Positions 22,486 to 34,726 of a DNA stretch of 64,000 bases are shown here, one piece after another. Below the pieces are notes generated by a model. That model had not been told where the DNA came from and made no database searches. It worked only from the letters and a program-made list of their open reading frames with translations. Both the position numbers and the translations under genes were made by a program. Numbering within the stretch: the stretch's first letter is position 1; the number at the start of each line of letters is the position of its first letter. The DNA is taken from assembly GCA_963920575.1 (NCBI GenBank), contig OY986971.1, forward strand, positions 10,356,779 to 10,420,778, written 5' to 3'. This stretch comes from Narthecium ossifragum (Eukaryota; Streptophyta; Magnoliopsida; Dioscoreales; Nartheciaceae).

Positions 22486-24231
22486 ACGCTAAAAAGTAGC
22501 AGGAGCATTACACAATCCAAATGGCATTCTACGGAAAGCATAAGTACCAAAAGGACATGTAAAAGTAGTTTTTTCCTGATCTTCTAAAGCAATCTCAATC
22601 TGAAAATATCTAGAATAACCATCAAGAAAACAATAAAGAGGATGTCCAGCTACTCTTTCTAAAATCTGGTCTAAGAACGGTAATGGAAAGTGATCCTTAC
22701 GGGTGGCTGCATTAAGTTTTCTATAATCTATACACATACGCCATCCTGTCACCAATTTAGTGGGGACAAAGTCTCCACTTTCATTTTTAACAACGGTGAC
22801 ACCAGATTTTTTAGGCACAACCTGTGTAGGACTCACCCATTTGCTATCAGCAATAGGGTAGATGATCCCTACATCTAATAATTTCAACACTTCGGTTTTT
22901 ACTACCTCTTTCAATGTAGGGTTCAACCTACGCTGAGGATCCCTACGAGGTACAGCCCCTTGTTCAAGATTAATCATATTGGAACAAATCAACGGACTAA
23001 TACCTTTCAGATCTGCTATGCTCAATCCAATAGCTGATTTATGCTCATTTAAAACTCTAAGTAATTGCTCACCTTGCTCTGCAGTTAATGCTGAAGAAAT
23101 AATAACTGGGTATGTATCACCTGGACCAAGATAGGCATGCTTCAATCCTTGAGGAAGCGGCTTCAAGTCCAGCTTGGGCGGCTCTACTATTGATGGTGTT
23201 GGTGGCTGTCCTCTTTCTGGCAGTTCTTCAAACTTTGGATTCCATGGACCTGCAAAGGAACAATGTTCCAAATTTTTACACATACCATCCACATCAACAT
23301 TTTCATCCGAATCTAATTCAAAAGAATTAATTTCAGTTGTAGCAAACTCCTCTTCAGTGAGTAAATCAATCTGGTAAGTCTGCTGGCATTCATCATTCTC
23401 ATCAGGCTGCTTAGCAACATTCAAAACATTAATTTCTAAAGTCATATTCCCAAAAGTTAACTTCATTAAACTATTCCTGCAATTAATTATAGCATTAGCC
23501 GTAGCAAGAAACGGTCTACCTAAAATAATAGGAATTCTAGAATCAGCAGTTTCTACAGCATGAGTATCCAAGACTAAGAAATCAACAGGATAATAAAATT
23601 TATCTATCTGAACAAGCACATCCTCTACTACTCCTCGTGGAGTCTTCGTGGATCTATCTGCCAATTGCAAAATCACAGATGTCGATTTAATCTGTCCTAA
23701 ACCAAGTTGCAAGTAAACAGAATATGGCATCAAATTAACACTCGCACCAAGATCTAGTAAAGCTTGTCCTACTTCATGCTCTCCAATGAAACAAGACACA
23801 GTAGGACAACCAGGATCCTTATATTTAGGAGGAATCCTATGCTGAAGTAGTGTACTAACCCGCTCTGTTAAAAATGCAGTTTTCTTTACATGATGTCGTC
23901 TCTTCATAGTGCATAAATCTTTAATCACTTTAGCATATGTAGGAATCTGCTTAATAACGTGCAAAAGAGGAAGATTTACCTTAACCTGCCGAAGATGCTC
24001 CAAAATCTCGTTGTTGGGCTCCATAGTAAATTTATTATATTTCAATGCCTGAGGGAAAGGGACACGTACCTTAAAGTCACATGACGAAGGGCCATCTGGA
24101 TGATCAGCCTCTGCATGGTTCTCCTCAATGCGGTCCTCTTCTTCAACAACAATAGGAGGTTCGGTGGGCTCTTGTGAAGGGCTTTTTGTTGTTTTCCTGC
24201 TTCTTGTAGTTACGGCGTTCATCTCCTTCAC
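22486..24231 (-). pseudogene. pro-pol: C2 protease and RT N-terminal part
   Basis: This 580-codon continuous frame spans the gag/protease junction, the DLGASVNLMPYSVY protease site, IPIILGRPFLATANA, the linker, and RT through [18 protein letters not shown]. It is the frame that shows protease and RT are naturally fused, without the breaks seen in C1 (TAG at 9202, deletion near 9257, TGA at 9384). It ends at a TAG (22486-22488) where C1 has Gln in FQRCMM. Confidence 0.9.
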
Positions 24232-25665
24232 ATTGTTTTGCTCAGCGCTAGATACCTACATTTGTTGAGGTTGAGCTGGGAACTTCCCTCGTTCATGCAC
24301 GCTCAAAGAATTGATCAACTTTGTGATTTGACTCTTGATCTGGTGAACATCCTCCTTCCTTTCCTTGGATTTCTACACAATCATAGATTTCAATTCCTGT
24401 AAACTGTCATTAAATGTAGGCCTAGGAAAACCAGATGTATTATAAGGAGGGTTAGAAAAAGGTTTATTTGATGGTGGTTGATGATGCTCGCTGCTTTGTG
24501 GAGCATTCGACTTCCAGCTGAAGTTCGGATGCTCTCGCCATCCTGGATTGTACGTTTCCGAGTAAGGGGTGTACGGCCTCCTGAATCCGCCTACAGCGTT
24601 GCAATGCTCGTCGTACATACCTCTCATCTCAGCATAGGTGGGGCAACCGTCGATCTGGTGGTCCACACCTTGACATATCGCACACGGCCTAGCCGGCCTT
24701 GTAGATTCATTGTATGGAGAGGTCCGGGCTGCCATCATATCTTTGGCCTTTAATAGCTCTAGTTTCCTTGTTAAATTCTCCACTTTAGCCTTAAGTGCAT
24801 CCTCCTCCCGCAGCTGATAAATTCCTCCACCTAGTTGATGCTGTGGTGGTCTGGCCCTGTTTGTACTTTCTGTTGCATTCGGTCCAGTCCATGTATGAGC
24901 TTTCTCAGCAAGCTCAGTCAAGTATTCAATTGCTGCATCAGGATCTTTTTGCAAAAATTCACCATTGCACATCATCTCAACAAATTGACGTTCTCTAACA
25001 GTTAAACCATCATAGAAATAACTAACAAGACGCCAACTTTCATATCCATGATGAAGACATAAATTCAACATGTCTTTAAATCGTTCCCACGCCTGATACA
25101 AAGTTTCACTATCCTTCTGTGTGAAGATCGAAATCTGTCTCTTAAGTGCATTGGTTTTGTGCTGTGGGAAATACTTGTTGAAAAATATCTGTGTCATTTC
25201 AGCCCGAGATACTATAGATCGTGGCCTCAAGGAATTTAACCAACTCTTCGCTCTATCCTTCAGTGAGAAGGGAAAAAACTTAAGTCAGATCATATCTAGT
25301 GCACCTGGTTGGCTATGGAAGGTCGCTACTACTTCCTCAAACTCCCTAATATGCACATATGGATTTTCATTTTCCAACCCATGAAAGGTAGAAAGCAACT
25401 GAATCATGCCAGGTATAAAGTCAACTTGTGCTGCATTAGGTGGAAACATGATGCATGAAGGTGTAGCAGTGCGAGTAGGATGCAAATATTCTTGCAAACT
25501 TCTAGGAGCTTGTTGTTCCTCGTGCTCAGCCATAATGAAAGTATGATGTGATGGTTATGACTGTGCGTCAAAGAGATCAGCAATATTTGTCTCACTATCA
25601 GAAGTTTCAGAATCACCCTCGGGACATCTAGCAAATCTGCCTAGTTCGTCTCTATACCGAGGCAT
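24232..25665 (-). pseudogene. gag: C2 gag
   Basis: The start Met of MPRYRDELGRFA is at 25663-25665, shared with C1. Segments at 25285-25533 and 24373-25230 match C1 Gag, including the zinc knuckle CAICQGVDHQIDGC. At least four stops interrupt it: TAA after DAQS (about 25553), TGA after ALDMI (25282-25284), and two TAG codons in the C-terminal tail (24370-24372 and near 24256). All are at positions where C1 has Gln or Arg and fit C-to-T changes. Confidence 0.87.
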
Positions 25666-25704
25666 ACACCAACAAGCACACAATCCAAAAGATGCAAACC
25701 AACT

Positions 25705-26199
25705 TTGGTAACTTCATATATTCTTCCAATCTGCTATCATATCGTCCAGAATCTCAGAAATTGTCCAACATAAAAGTTGTAGATCTCTGAACCTTCTATC
25801 ACGTATTCAAATTTCAGAATATTTGGACTTCCAGAGAATATGTTACGAATATTTTCCTACTTGCGCATCAAATCAATCTTCTTCTTTCGTAACTGCTTTG
25901 TCTGCACCTCTCGTACTCAAAATAGCATATCTTCCTCTAGGAAACTCCAAATAGCGAACCGTAAAATTCTCCCAAAACTAGACTTCAAGAGCGTTCCAAC
26001 CATATATGGCACATCAGCTGGTTCTTCATGAGCAGGTACAGTTTTGGCGTTAAATACCAATCTTTGCTTCAATTTCCTGCATAATACAAATAACTTTGTG
26101 AAGCAACATATACGAATGAAATCATCTATATTAATCATGAAAACTAAGCGAATAAGCTGCTCTTAGTCATGTTCAGAGTGCACTTTCATGCACTCATCA
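25705..26199 (-). repeat. Truncated 5' LTR of C2
   Basis: Only the first 495 bp of the LTR (U3 side) remain. They are joined at about 25704 directly to the sequence just upstream of the gag start. About 1.2 kb of LTR, the tRNA-Asp site and about 100 bp of leader are gone. The two parent sequences share only a CT at the join, so this is end-joining and not LTR-LTR recombination. Confidence 0.88.
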
Positions 26200-28214
26200 G
26201 GCGCCGCCGCACCGCCGACCAACTGCCCGGTAGGGGCCACAGAAGAAGAACTGACGCCTGCACCTGCAAAACGCAGCCCGGGTAGGAGTGAGCACTAAGC
26301 TCAGTAGGGTTCTACACTACGACACACAGAAGAAAGAGGGAAACGCAATAGTGTTGCCCTCAAGTAGGACCTGGTTGTATACAGGGGTCCCATAACCCCA
26401 CCGCGTGTCCCTGAGGCCCAGGAGCAGCACTCAGTAAGCAGGAACAAACACTGCTGACTCACATGCAGGAACCCGACACTACAGGCGGGAAAAGGCACCG
26501 CTGAGTAGGCAACTCCTCTACTCAAGAGTCAACACAGTGGAACACCGGGTACACCTCAGCATGCGTCTCGAGGCCGACAAGGCCTCTACAATCGACAAGC
26601 AACAAGTGTACCAGTCATTTAAGCCTATCATCGAATCGACTGGACACCACAATTCGAACCGGGTCCGAATTACCCAACCCGGGTCCTAGGGCTAAGTCCG
26701 AGCTTCCAGCATCGGGATGACGACCCACAGATCACCCACGCCCTAACCATGCAACCAATGCACAAATCAACAATGCATGCTATGAACATACACAAACAGG
26801 AGATAGGCATGCAACAGTATGATAAGGCATCATATAAGTCAACCGGATCGCTGCAGCGGTACTAACGACCGCTGCCAGCCGATCCGCAGCGGGTCCCGGC
26901 ATTACGACGGTACCGCGACCGTCTACCGCGGACTCCTGCAACTGGGAGTAACCCCAAAAACGATGATGAACAGTAAAAATATAATATTATAATCCGAACA
27001 ATATAATATTATATTAAAAACACCAAAACCTCTACTTAGAGGCTAATTGATCCCGTCGATCCGACGTTTAAACGATGCCGGATTTAAGATCCAACTAAGA
27101 CATTAGTAGAACAACATGTCGGGATCAATATATCCAAAATCCATAATCATCCAACGGTTGGATTAACAAGAACACACTAATCAAAACCGCTAATCAAACT
27201 AACTTACCAATTAATTGCGGCAACGCAGCCCTCCAGTAAAAAATTCATAACAACCCAATATCCTGCGTTTGAGAGTAGATTCAAAGATCTACAACTCTTA
27301 TGTTCATCACAACCCAAGATCATGCACGTACTGATCGAAAAACTTGCTGCAAGTTGGCTGTTCTTCAAGAACAGCAGAAACCGGAAAATCCGAGATTAAA
27401 CATGCATAAAGCCTACTAAAATCTCAACCAAATCTTATGAAATTTATACCAGAAATTCTACTAAGAGGAATCCAACAACACAAAGATCAACAAGATCCAA
27501 CGGCTAGATCGAGAGAAAACCCAAAAACAACATCAGTAGGTAGAAACCTACCGGAAACACACACCTCGGCTGATTCCCCGCGAACTGATCACCAAAAAGG
27601 TTCCAAACCACTTCAGAGATCTTCCTCTCGTCGCCACGGTTCCAACGAGCCTTGGGACACCCAAAACGGTGGCTGGAGGAGGGAGAACGGTGAAGAAGAA
27701 GGAGCTGCCGGAAAACAGGGGAAGAAAACAGAGCCGCGGGAGAAGAAAGAAGAAGGAAGAAGAAAGGAGAAGAAGGAGGAGAAGAGGAAGAAAAGGAGGG
27801 AAAAGGGGAGGGGAAAGCCGGGGGAAGAGGGGAAAAGGGGAAGGAAGGGAGGGAAAGTCCTCCCCTTTTGACAGGAGAGAGCGACGGCCAACAGCGGCCG
27901 TCCTCTCGAAGCAGAAAAAGCCACCGACACAAGTCCGATCGATCGCTCCAAGGAGCGGTCTGCGCACCCGAGCTGGGATATTTCGATTCCGGGTCCACCT
28001 AACCATTCTAATCAAGCACTAACACAAACAAGGTTAGTGTGTGCACACGCAGGTGTGAAACAAACCAACAAGGCGTAATTTTACCAAATTGCCCTTGCGG
28101 TCTACAACGAGCCACAGGGGTAGAGGGATAGGTCCTCACATCCTAATACCCTTAAAGAAAATCTCGGCCTGAGATTCGATAAAGGTAGGGCTCGAAAACA
28201 ACAAAACAGATACA

Positions 28215-28511
28215 CTAGAAGACAGAACAAGAGGTACATCGAGAAGAGAACAACTGCGGAAACTCCTGCCACATGCGCGCCTCGCGCTCCCAGGTCATCT
28301 CCTCGGTGCCTCTGTGCCTCCACAGTACCTTAACCAAGGGAATCGTCTTACCCCGCAAGACCTGATCCCTTCGGTCAAGTACCCGAACTGGCTGCTCGAC
28401 GAAGCTCGCGTCTGCCTCAAGCTCAATGTTATCCACCCTGATGACATGAGACGGGTCTGGGTGATACTTCCTCAGCATTAACACGTGGAAAGTCGGGTGC
28501 ACAGCTGACAT
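28215..28511 (-). pseudogene. D integrase C-terminal chromodomain
   Basis: After HPTFHVLMLRKYHPDPSHV, the usual integrase end, comes FVEQPVRVLDRRDQVLRGKT followed by IPLVKVLWRHRGTEEMTWE. That is a chromodomain of the Tekay/Del kind, with the IPLVKVLW strand and the TWE(R) helix. Chromodomains steer chromovirus integration towards marked chromatin. The domain reads through, but the upstream frame is out of register near 28555. Confidence 0.85.
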
Positions 28512-28556
28512 GTGCTGAGTAAGATCCAGGCGGTAAGGTACCTCGCCGACCCTCTC

Positions 28557-29408
28557 TCAGATCTCGAACGGCCCGACGAACCTCGGCGCCAACTTGCCAC
28601 CTCTGCCAAACCTGACGGACCCTCTGTACGGCGATTCTCGTAAGAACACTCGGTCATCGACTACGAACTCCAACGGTCGTCGCCTCTGATCTGCGTAAGT
28701 CTTCTGCCGGCTCTGAGCCGTCAGAAGTCTCTCCCTGATCTGCACTAACCTCTCTGACGACCGCCTGACGATGTCTGGACCGGTGATTGAAGCCTCTCCA
28801 ACCTCTGTCCAGCACACTGGGGAACGACACGGCCTACCGTACGCCTTGAAAGGTGCTACTCTAAGACTGGACTGATAGCTGTTGTTGTAGGCAAACTCCA
28901 CCAAGGGAACGTGCTCCTCCCAGTTGCCTCCGGCGTCGAGGACACATGCTCTCAGCATTTCTTTCAAGATCTGGATCGTCCGCTATGACTTCCCGTCTGT
29001 CTGCGGATGAAATGCCGTACTGAAAGTCAGGAGTGTGCCAACTGCCTCCTGAAAGCCTCGCTAGAATCTGCTGGTGAACCTGGGGTCACGGTCTGACACG
29101 ATAGAAACTGGAACTCCGTGTAGTCTGACCATCCCTCTGACGTGCAAGCTGCCCAACCTTTCCGTCGAGTCTGTCGTCCGCATAGGCAGGAAGTGCGTCG
29201 ATTTGGTCAATCGATCAACGATGACCCAAATCGCGTCATTCCCCCTAGGAGATCTCGGTAGCTCGGTCACGAAGTCCATCGTGATGTGCTCCCACTTCCA
29301 CTCAGCTAGTGGAAGCGGCTGAAGTAACCCCGGATTCCGCTGGTGCTTTGCCTTGACCTTCTGACTGGTAAGGCAGCGCGATACGAACTCCGTCACAACC
29401 CTCTTCAC
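28557..29408 (-). pseudogene. D integrase catalytic core
   Basis: 29061-29408 holds the first two catalytic aspartates (HITMDFVTELP and VSIVSDRDPRFTSRF). 28557-28967 holds the rest (NWEEHVPLVEFAYNNSYQ ... GPFEI). Between them, TAFHPQTDGKS is followed by a stop at 28983-28985, exactly where the catalytic Glu belongs (GAG to TAG). Further frame breaks lie at 28968-29060. The zinc-finger part upstream is poorly preserved (FVSRCLTSQKVKAKHQ). It is inactive. Confidence 0.87.
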
Positions 29409-29576
29409 CCCGCGCCACTAGAATTGTCACCGAAGATCCTGGTACATCTTGGTGCCGCCGGGATGAACAGCAAAACGAGAGTGGTGGAACTCTCGTAGGA
29501 CGTCATCTCGTAGAACTGGATCTGCTGCAACCGCTACTCTGCCTCTGAACCGTAGCCTTCCGTCTGACGATACCGT

Positions 29577-30214
29577 CTAGTCCCCGTCTGCGCCCTTCGT
29601 GCCCGCCAATGTGCTTAACTCCTCGAGCTCTAGGTAACTGTGCTGTGCCTCTAACACTCTGGCTAAGACTGCTGGCATACTCTGCACTACATAGAGAAAG
29701 CTGCTGGATCCCCGATACTCAAACTCGAGCCCCAACTGGCCCGCCATCTCTATAGCCTGCCACTGCCGCGCTGACAACCCTGCAACTGCTGCTCTTGTGT
29801 CTCTCACCTGTCTGCTCAGCGCGTCTGCTACGACGTTTGCCTTACCAGGATGGTAATGCAATGCAAAGTCGTAGTCCTCCAATAGCTCCATCTAGCGTCG
29901 CTATAGATACTGTAACCAACACCTCGCTCTGGTAAGATCAGCACCGGCGCACTGGTCAACCTCGTCCTCAGCTCCACAAAGGCTCGCTCACAAGCATCAT
30001 CCCACACGAATGGGATGGCCTTCTGTGTCAGTCTGGTCAACTGTCCGGCAATTCTGGAGAAGTCCCGCACGAACCGTCTGTAGTAACCCGCCAGGCCTAG
30101 GAAACTGCGGACCTCGAACACTGTCCTCGGTCTCTGCCACTGTACCACTGCCACGACCTTGGAGGGGAAAACTGAGATCCCTGCTGCCGACACCACGTGT
30201 CCAAGGAATCCCAC
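29577..30214 (-). pseudogene. D RT connection and RNase H with a large deletion
   Basis: 29828-30214 reads the end of RT ([19 protein letters not shown] ... [18 protein letters not shown]) and runs into RNase H at YSIYSDA. The next recognisable sequence is [27 protein letters not shown] (29577-29891), the end of RNase H. About 75 residues that normally lie between are missing, including the second and third catalytic acidic residues. The join also shifts the frame. Confidence 0.87.
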
Positions 30215-30581
30215 CTATGCAAGCCAGAACTCACACTTGGAAGCCTTGGCATAAAGTCGATGCTCCCGAAGTAGTTGCAACACTGTCGCCAAGTGTCGCT
30301 CATGCTCCGCCTCTGACTGGGAGTAGATAAGGATGTCGTCGACGAACACCACCACGAACTCGTCTAGAAAAGGCGGGAAGATCCTCTGCATGAGATCCAT
30401 GAACGCTGCTGGTGCGTTCGTCAGCCCAAACGGCATCACCAAGAACTCGTACAGGCCGTACCGAGTCCGGAATGCCGTCTTCGGGATGTCGCAATCCCAA
30501 ACCCTCAACTGGTGGTAGCCGGTGGGAGGTCGATCTTCGAGAACACTGAAGATCCTCGCAGCTGGTCAAACAAGTCGTCAA
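30215..30581 (-). pseudogene. D RT palm with catalytic FVDD
   Basis: [20 protein letters not shown] and [20 protein letters not shown] carry the RT catalytic aspartates in the FVDD form common in chromoviruses. A frameshift separates it from the upstream RT part near 30510. Confidence 0.87.
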
Positions 30582-31300
30582 TCCTCGGCATCGGATACCT
30601 GTTCTTCACCATCACCCTGTTGAGCCGCCTGTAGTCTATGCAAAGTCGAAGGGTACCATCCTTCTTCTTTGCGAACAACACTGGCGCCCCCCAGGGAGAC
30701 ATGCTGGGACGGATGAAACCTCTGCTGGTAAGCTCGTCTAGCTGGGTCCTTAACTCACTCTGCTCTGCTGGTGCCATTCTGAAAGCTGGGAGAGAGATTG
30801 GTGCAGTACCTGGTACTAGGTCGATCTCAAAATTGACCTCTCTGGGCGGTGGAAGCTCTAGTAACACCTCGGGAAACACGTCGGTGTAGTCGCACACGAT
30901 CCTGGGAAAACTGCTCTGCTGCACTCCCTCAGAACCAAACAGGGACAGAGTGGCCAACAAGGCTGAGAGCTCGCTGTCACGCCTCCCCACGCCACAAGCA
31001 AAGGAATCGCTTGAGAACCGATCCCCTAACAACACAAACTGTGTCTCGTCGGGTGTCCAAGCAACCACCCTCCCGCGACCACAGTCGATGATAGCTCGGT
31101 ATGCTGCTAACCAGTCCATACCGAGTATCACATCGAAGCCCGTCATGTCTAGCACCCGCAGGTCTAGACAGACACAGAGGCCTCCAACCTCCAAAGAACA
31201 AGATCGGCAGACCCGGTCTACCCTGGCTGTGCCGCCGATCGGTGAGTCTACAGACTGTGCCACCTCTAACCAACTCGTCTCTAATCCTCTGGGCACGTAT
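30505..31300 (-). pseudogene. D protease remnant and RT N-terminal part
   Basis: The frame reads [38 protein letters not shown] (C-terminal half of protease), then [20 protein letters not shown] and [21 protein letters not shown] (RT fingers). The DTGA/DSGA active-site turn expected about 60 residues before DVILGMDWL is not found in any frame around 31300-31360. It was probably lost in a small deletion or rearrangement. Confidence 0.83.
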
Positions 31301-31847
31301 GGCTCTGCTGCTGCCTGCTGGTACTGCAGATACTGTTATGGCGGCTGGAAAAGCGAACGGTGTCCGGCTGCTCACGCTCCGGAAGAGCAAGCACACGCCC
31401 CCGCTGGCCGCCTCCACCCCCGGAGCGGCTTGGTCCAGCCCCTGATCCGCGTCCACCACTATTCCTCTGCCAAGCACTGGACCCTCCGCCTCTACTGCCC
31501 TGCGGCATAGCACCCCGCGCTCCTCGCAGGTGACAATCTCTACGGAAGTGTCCCAGCTGCCCGCACGAGAAGCACGTGACTAACGCGCTATCGGGCTGCT
31601 GACCCTGGCCTCCTCCTGACGGAGCCTGCCCAGACGGCCCAGCCGTTAGGAGAAACAGGCCTAGCGGACTCGGCAACAGCGGCTGTAACTGTTGCGGGCG
31701 CTGCGACCGCTGTTGAAAGCATCTCTGACGCCGCTGGTGCCCTCTGCCGAATCCCCCTCTGAACTGGGGTCTCCGCGGTGTGCTGGTAGAGAATGCCGGT
31801 GGAACTTCTCGGCACCTCTCGTCTCGCAACTGCGCCTCTACTGCCAA
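31281..31847 (-). pseudogene. gag: D gag C-terminal part with zinc knuckle
   Basis: A Gly/Gln/Arg-rich frame carries CFSCGQLGHFRRDC (31533-31574), a C-X2-C-X4-H-X4-C knuckle. It is almost identical to the first knuckle of H (CFECGQLGHFRRDC), which ties the two elements together. The Gag capsid core preceding it is missing: 31848-32340 has only short, out-of-frame pieces, so about 0.7-0.8 kb of gag has probably been deleted relative to H. Confidence 0.82.
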
Positions 31848-32425
31848 GGCGCAGTCCAGAACTGCTAAGTGCGTCTGGAAGCATTAAGAACTGGTCTGTC
31901 GCCTGATCTCTGATCGAAGCCTCTGCTTAAACTGACATGCCCTGGCCACTGGATCTGCTGCCACTACCCCCGCGAAACGGACCAAGTGCGTGAACTTGGG
32001 TGGCATATTGCTGAAACACCAGCAAGACAACCGCAGTGGTCCGCACGTCGACCGGAGCGAGAACCCCCTCCTCGACGAGAAGGGCCTCCTCCCGTGCGAC
32101 CGAAGCCGTCGCTGGTGATGGCTCAGTCCGTCTAGCTCTGACCTCCCTGACAGGTGCTACCCTGTCTGGTCGGGCGGGTCGACCAAGTCGTGCCCTACCC
32201 CGACCAACAACCGAAGGTCGGCCTCAAGATCCCGACATCTGCGCAATCACCAACGACAAACGAGCGTCCACTCGTCCGAAACCGCAAAACAAAGCAGCAC
32301 AACATAAAGTGGAAGACATAACACATCAAAAGGAGCATGCACGAATGTTCTAGACATAGAACTAACCCATTCCACGCTCAATCTCAACCGAATCCTGATC
32401 CTAAACCGTGGAATCTACAACCTAT
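31848..32425 (-). other. D leader and residual gag N-terminus
   Basis: It contains short proline/arginine-rich frames that resemble the first part of H's gag (RGRSR-type) near 32150-32240, followed by the untranslated leader to the primer site. No continuous frame. Confidence 0.5.
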
Positions 32426-32437
32426 GCTCTGATACCA
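32426..32437 (-). other. Primer-binding site of D (initiator tRNA-Met)
   Basis: TGGTATCAGAGC on the minus strand, three bases after the 5' LTR end (GTGTGACA). This is the standard plant initiator-Met site, the same as in H. Confidence 0.88.
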
Positions 32438-32440
32438 AGC

Positions 32441-34726
32441 TGTCACACCCCGACCCGGGAAAGCCCAACCGGGCCGGGCGACGCGAACCGGAACCAAACG
32501 AAACGCGAAAAAAGCTGGTGAGGGTTCCCTCTAACCAATTGGTCTCCCTAACAATTCACCAAAATCACCCTCAATTAAAAGACAATAATTTAATGTAATC
32601 TCGAATCACATATTACAAACCCAAAAAGATTTAATATACAAATCATCGGAGATGGAGAGATCCAAATACAACATTTATACTCCCGTAGGAGGCTAAGTAA
32701 CAAAAGGGTAAAAAGCTGTAAAGATCACCACCTCTCAAACTCCACCTGGCGCCGCCGCACCGCCGACCAACTGCCCGGTAGGGGCCATAGAAGAAGAACT
32801 GACGCCTGCACCTGCAAAACGCAGCCCGGGTAGGAGTGAGCACTAAGCTCAGTAGGGTTCTACACTAAGACACACAGAAGGAAGAGGGAAACGCAACAGT
32901 GTCGCGCTCAAGTAGGACCTGGGTGTATACAGGGGTCCCATAACCCCACCGCGTGTCCCTGAGGCCCAGGAGCAGCACTCAGTAAGCAGGAACAAACACT
33001 GCTGACTCACATGCAGGAACCCGACACTACATGCGGGAAAAGGCACCGCTGAGTAGGCAACTCCTCTACTCAAGAGTCAACACAGTGGAACACCGGCTAC
33101 ACCTCAGCATCCGCCTCGAGGCCGACACGACCTCTACAATCATCAACCAACAAGTGTACCAGTCATCTAAGCCTATTATCGAATCAACTGGACCCCACAA
33201 TTCGAACTGGGTCCAAACTACCCAACTTCGGTCCTAGGGCTAAGTCCGAGCTTCCAGCCTCGGGACGGCGACCCACAGATCACCCACGCCCTAACCATGC
33301 AACGAATGCACAAATCAATAATGCATGCTATGAACATACACAAATAAGAGATAGCCATGCAACACTATGATAAGGCATCATATAAGTCAACCGGATCGCT
33401 GCAGCGGTACTACCGACCACTGCCAGCCGATCCGCAGCGGGTCCCAGCATTACGACGGTTCCTCGACCGTCAACCGTGGACTCCTGCAATGGGAAGCAAC
33501 CCCGAAAACAATAATGAACAGTAAAAATATAATATTATAATCCGAACAATATAATATTATATTCAAAACACGAAAACCTCTACTTAGAGGCTAATTGTTC
33601 CCGTCGATCCGATGTCTAAACGACGTCAGATTTAAGATCCTACTTAGCAAGTAGTAGATGAACATGCCGGGATCAACATATCCAAAATCCATAATCATCC
33701 AACGGTTGGATTAACAAGAAAACACTAATCAAATCCGCTAATCAAACTAACTTACCAATTAATTACTGCAACGCAGCCCTCCAGTAATAAATTCATACCA
33801 AATCGTAGGAAAATCAGAAAATTATGAAATTAGTTGCGTTTGAGATTAGATTCAAATATCTACAACTCTTATGTTCATCACAAACCAAGATCATGCACAT
33901 ACTGATCGAAAAGCTCACCGCAAGCCGGCTATTCTTCAAGAACCGCAGAAACCAGTAAATCCGAGATTAAACATGCATAAATCCTACTAAAATCTCAATC
34001 AAAGCTTGTGAAATTTATACCAGAATTCTACTAAGCAAGAGGAATGCAACAACACAAAGATCAACAAGATCCAACGGCTAGATCTAGAGAAAACCCAAAA
34101 ACAACATCAGTAGGTAGAAACCTACCGGAAACACACTCCTCGGCTGATTCCCGGCGAACTGGTCACTAACAAGGTTCCAAACCACTTCAGGGATCTTCCT
34201 CTCATCGCCACGGTTCCAACGAGCCTTGGAAGACCCAAAACGGTGGCCGGAGGAGGGAGAACGGTGAAGAAGAAGGAGCTGCCGGAAAACAGAGGAAGAA
34301 AACAGAGCCGCGGGAGAAGAAAGAAGGAAGAAGAAAGGAGAAGAAGGAGGAGAAGGGGATGAAAATGAGGGAAAAGGGGAGGGGAAAGCCGGGGGAAGAG
34401 GGTAAAAGGGGAAGGAGGGGAGGGAAGTCCTCCCCTTCTGACAGGAGAGAGCGACGACCAACGGCGGCCGTCCTCTCGAAGCAGAAAAAGCCATCGACGC
34501 GAGTCCGATCGATCGCTCGCAGGCCGCCAGCAGCCCAAAAACGGGCTGCTGCGCTCCCGAGCTGGGATCTTCCGATCCCGGGTCCACCTAACCATTATCA
34601 AACACTAACACAAACAAGGTCAGTGTGTGCATACGCAGATGTGAAACAAACTAACAATGCGCAATTTTACCAAATTGCCCTTGCGGTCTACAATGAGTCA
34701 CAAGGGTAGAGGGACAGGTCCTCACA
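32441..34726 (-). repeat. 5' LTR of D
   Basis: On the minus strand it runs from TGTGAGGACCTG (34726) to GGGTGTGACA (32441). It shares both ends with A/H LTRs. Its middle is the pyrimidine/purine-strand block plus a CGGCCGCCGTTGG-type block, with one GATCGATC octamer near 34507, and it lacks the A/H TATA box and hairpin array. Confidence 0.9.

Larger units (their letters stand above)
17319..26199 (-). mobile_element. Element C2: Ty3/gypsy relative of C1 with a truncated 5' LTR
   Basis: 8,881 bp with TG...CA ends. The TSD is GGCGC, perfect, at 17314-17318 and 26200-26204 inside D's 3' LTR. Coding order and sequence follow C1 closely. The 3' LTR is complete (1,690 bp), but the 5' LTR keeps only 495 bp: the rest of the LTR, the primer site and the leader are deleted. 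C2 must have inserted whole, because its ends and TSD are intact, and then lost this segment. It has many more nonsense changes than C1. Confidence 0.92.
17035..28140 (-). repeat. 3' LTR of D, split by C2
   Basis: The pieces are 17035-17318 and 26205-28140. The outer end reads TGTCGCGCCCC on the plus strand; the inner end is TGTGAGGACC on the minus strand, just after the tract AAGGGTATTAGGA. Position 27670-27870 is an almost pure purine strand (GAGGAGAAGG-type) that creates long spurious frames on both strands. Confidence 0.9.
17035..34726 (-). mobile_element. Element D: Ty3/gypsy chromovirus (Tekay/Del-like), defective, interrupted by C2
   Basis: The TSD is AAGGC, perfect, at 17030-17034 and 34727-34731 inside solo LTR E. 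The net length without C2 is about 8.8 kb. LTRs are 32441-34726 (2,286 bp) and 17035-17318 plus 26205-28140 (2,220 bp). The primer site is for initiator tRNA-Met. The internal region of 4.3 kb encodes Gag zinc knuckle, protease remnant, RT, truncated RNase H, integrase and a chromodomain. The chromodomain and the [16 protein letters not shown] protease-end motif point to the Tekay/Del chromoviruses. Deletions and stops in every domain make it inactive. Confidence 0.9.

Noticed and set aside
27437..28022. Several long overlapping open frames on both strands
   Set aside because: They come from an almost pure purine strand (GAGGAGAAGG-type) in D's LTR. Translations are Glu/Lys/Arg or Ser/Pro/Phe runs with no domain, and the same artefacts recur at 34084-34709 in the other LTR.
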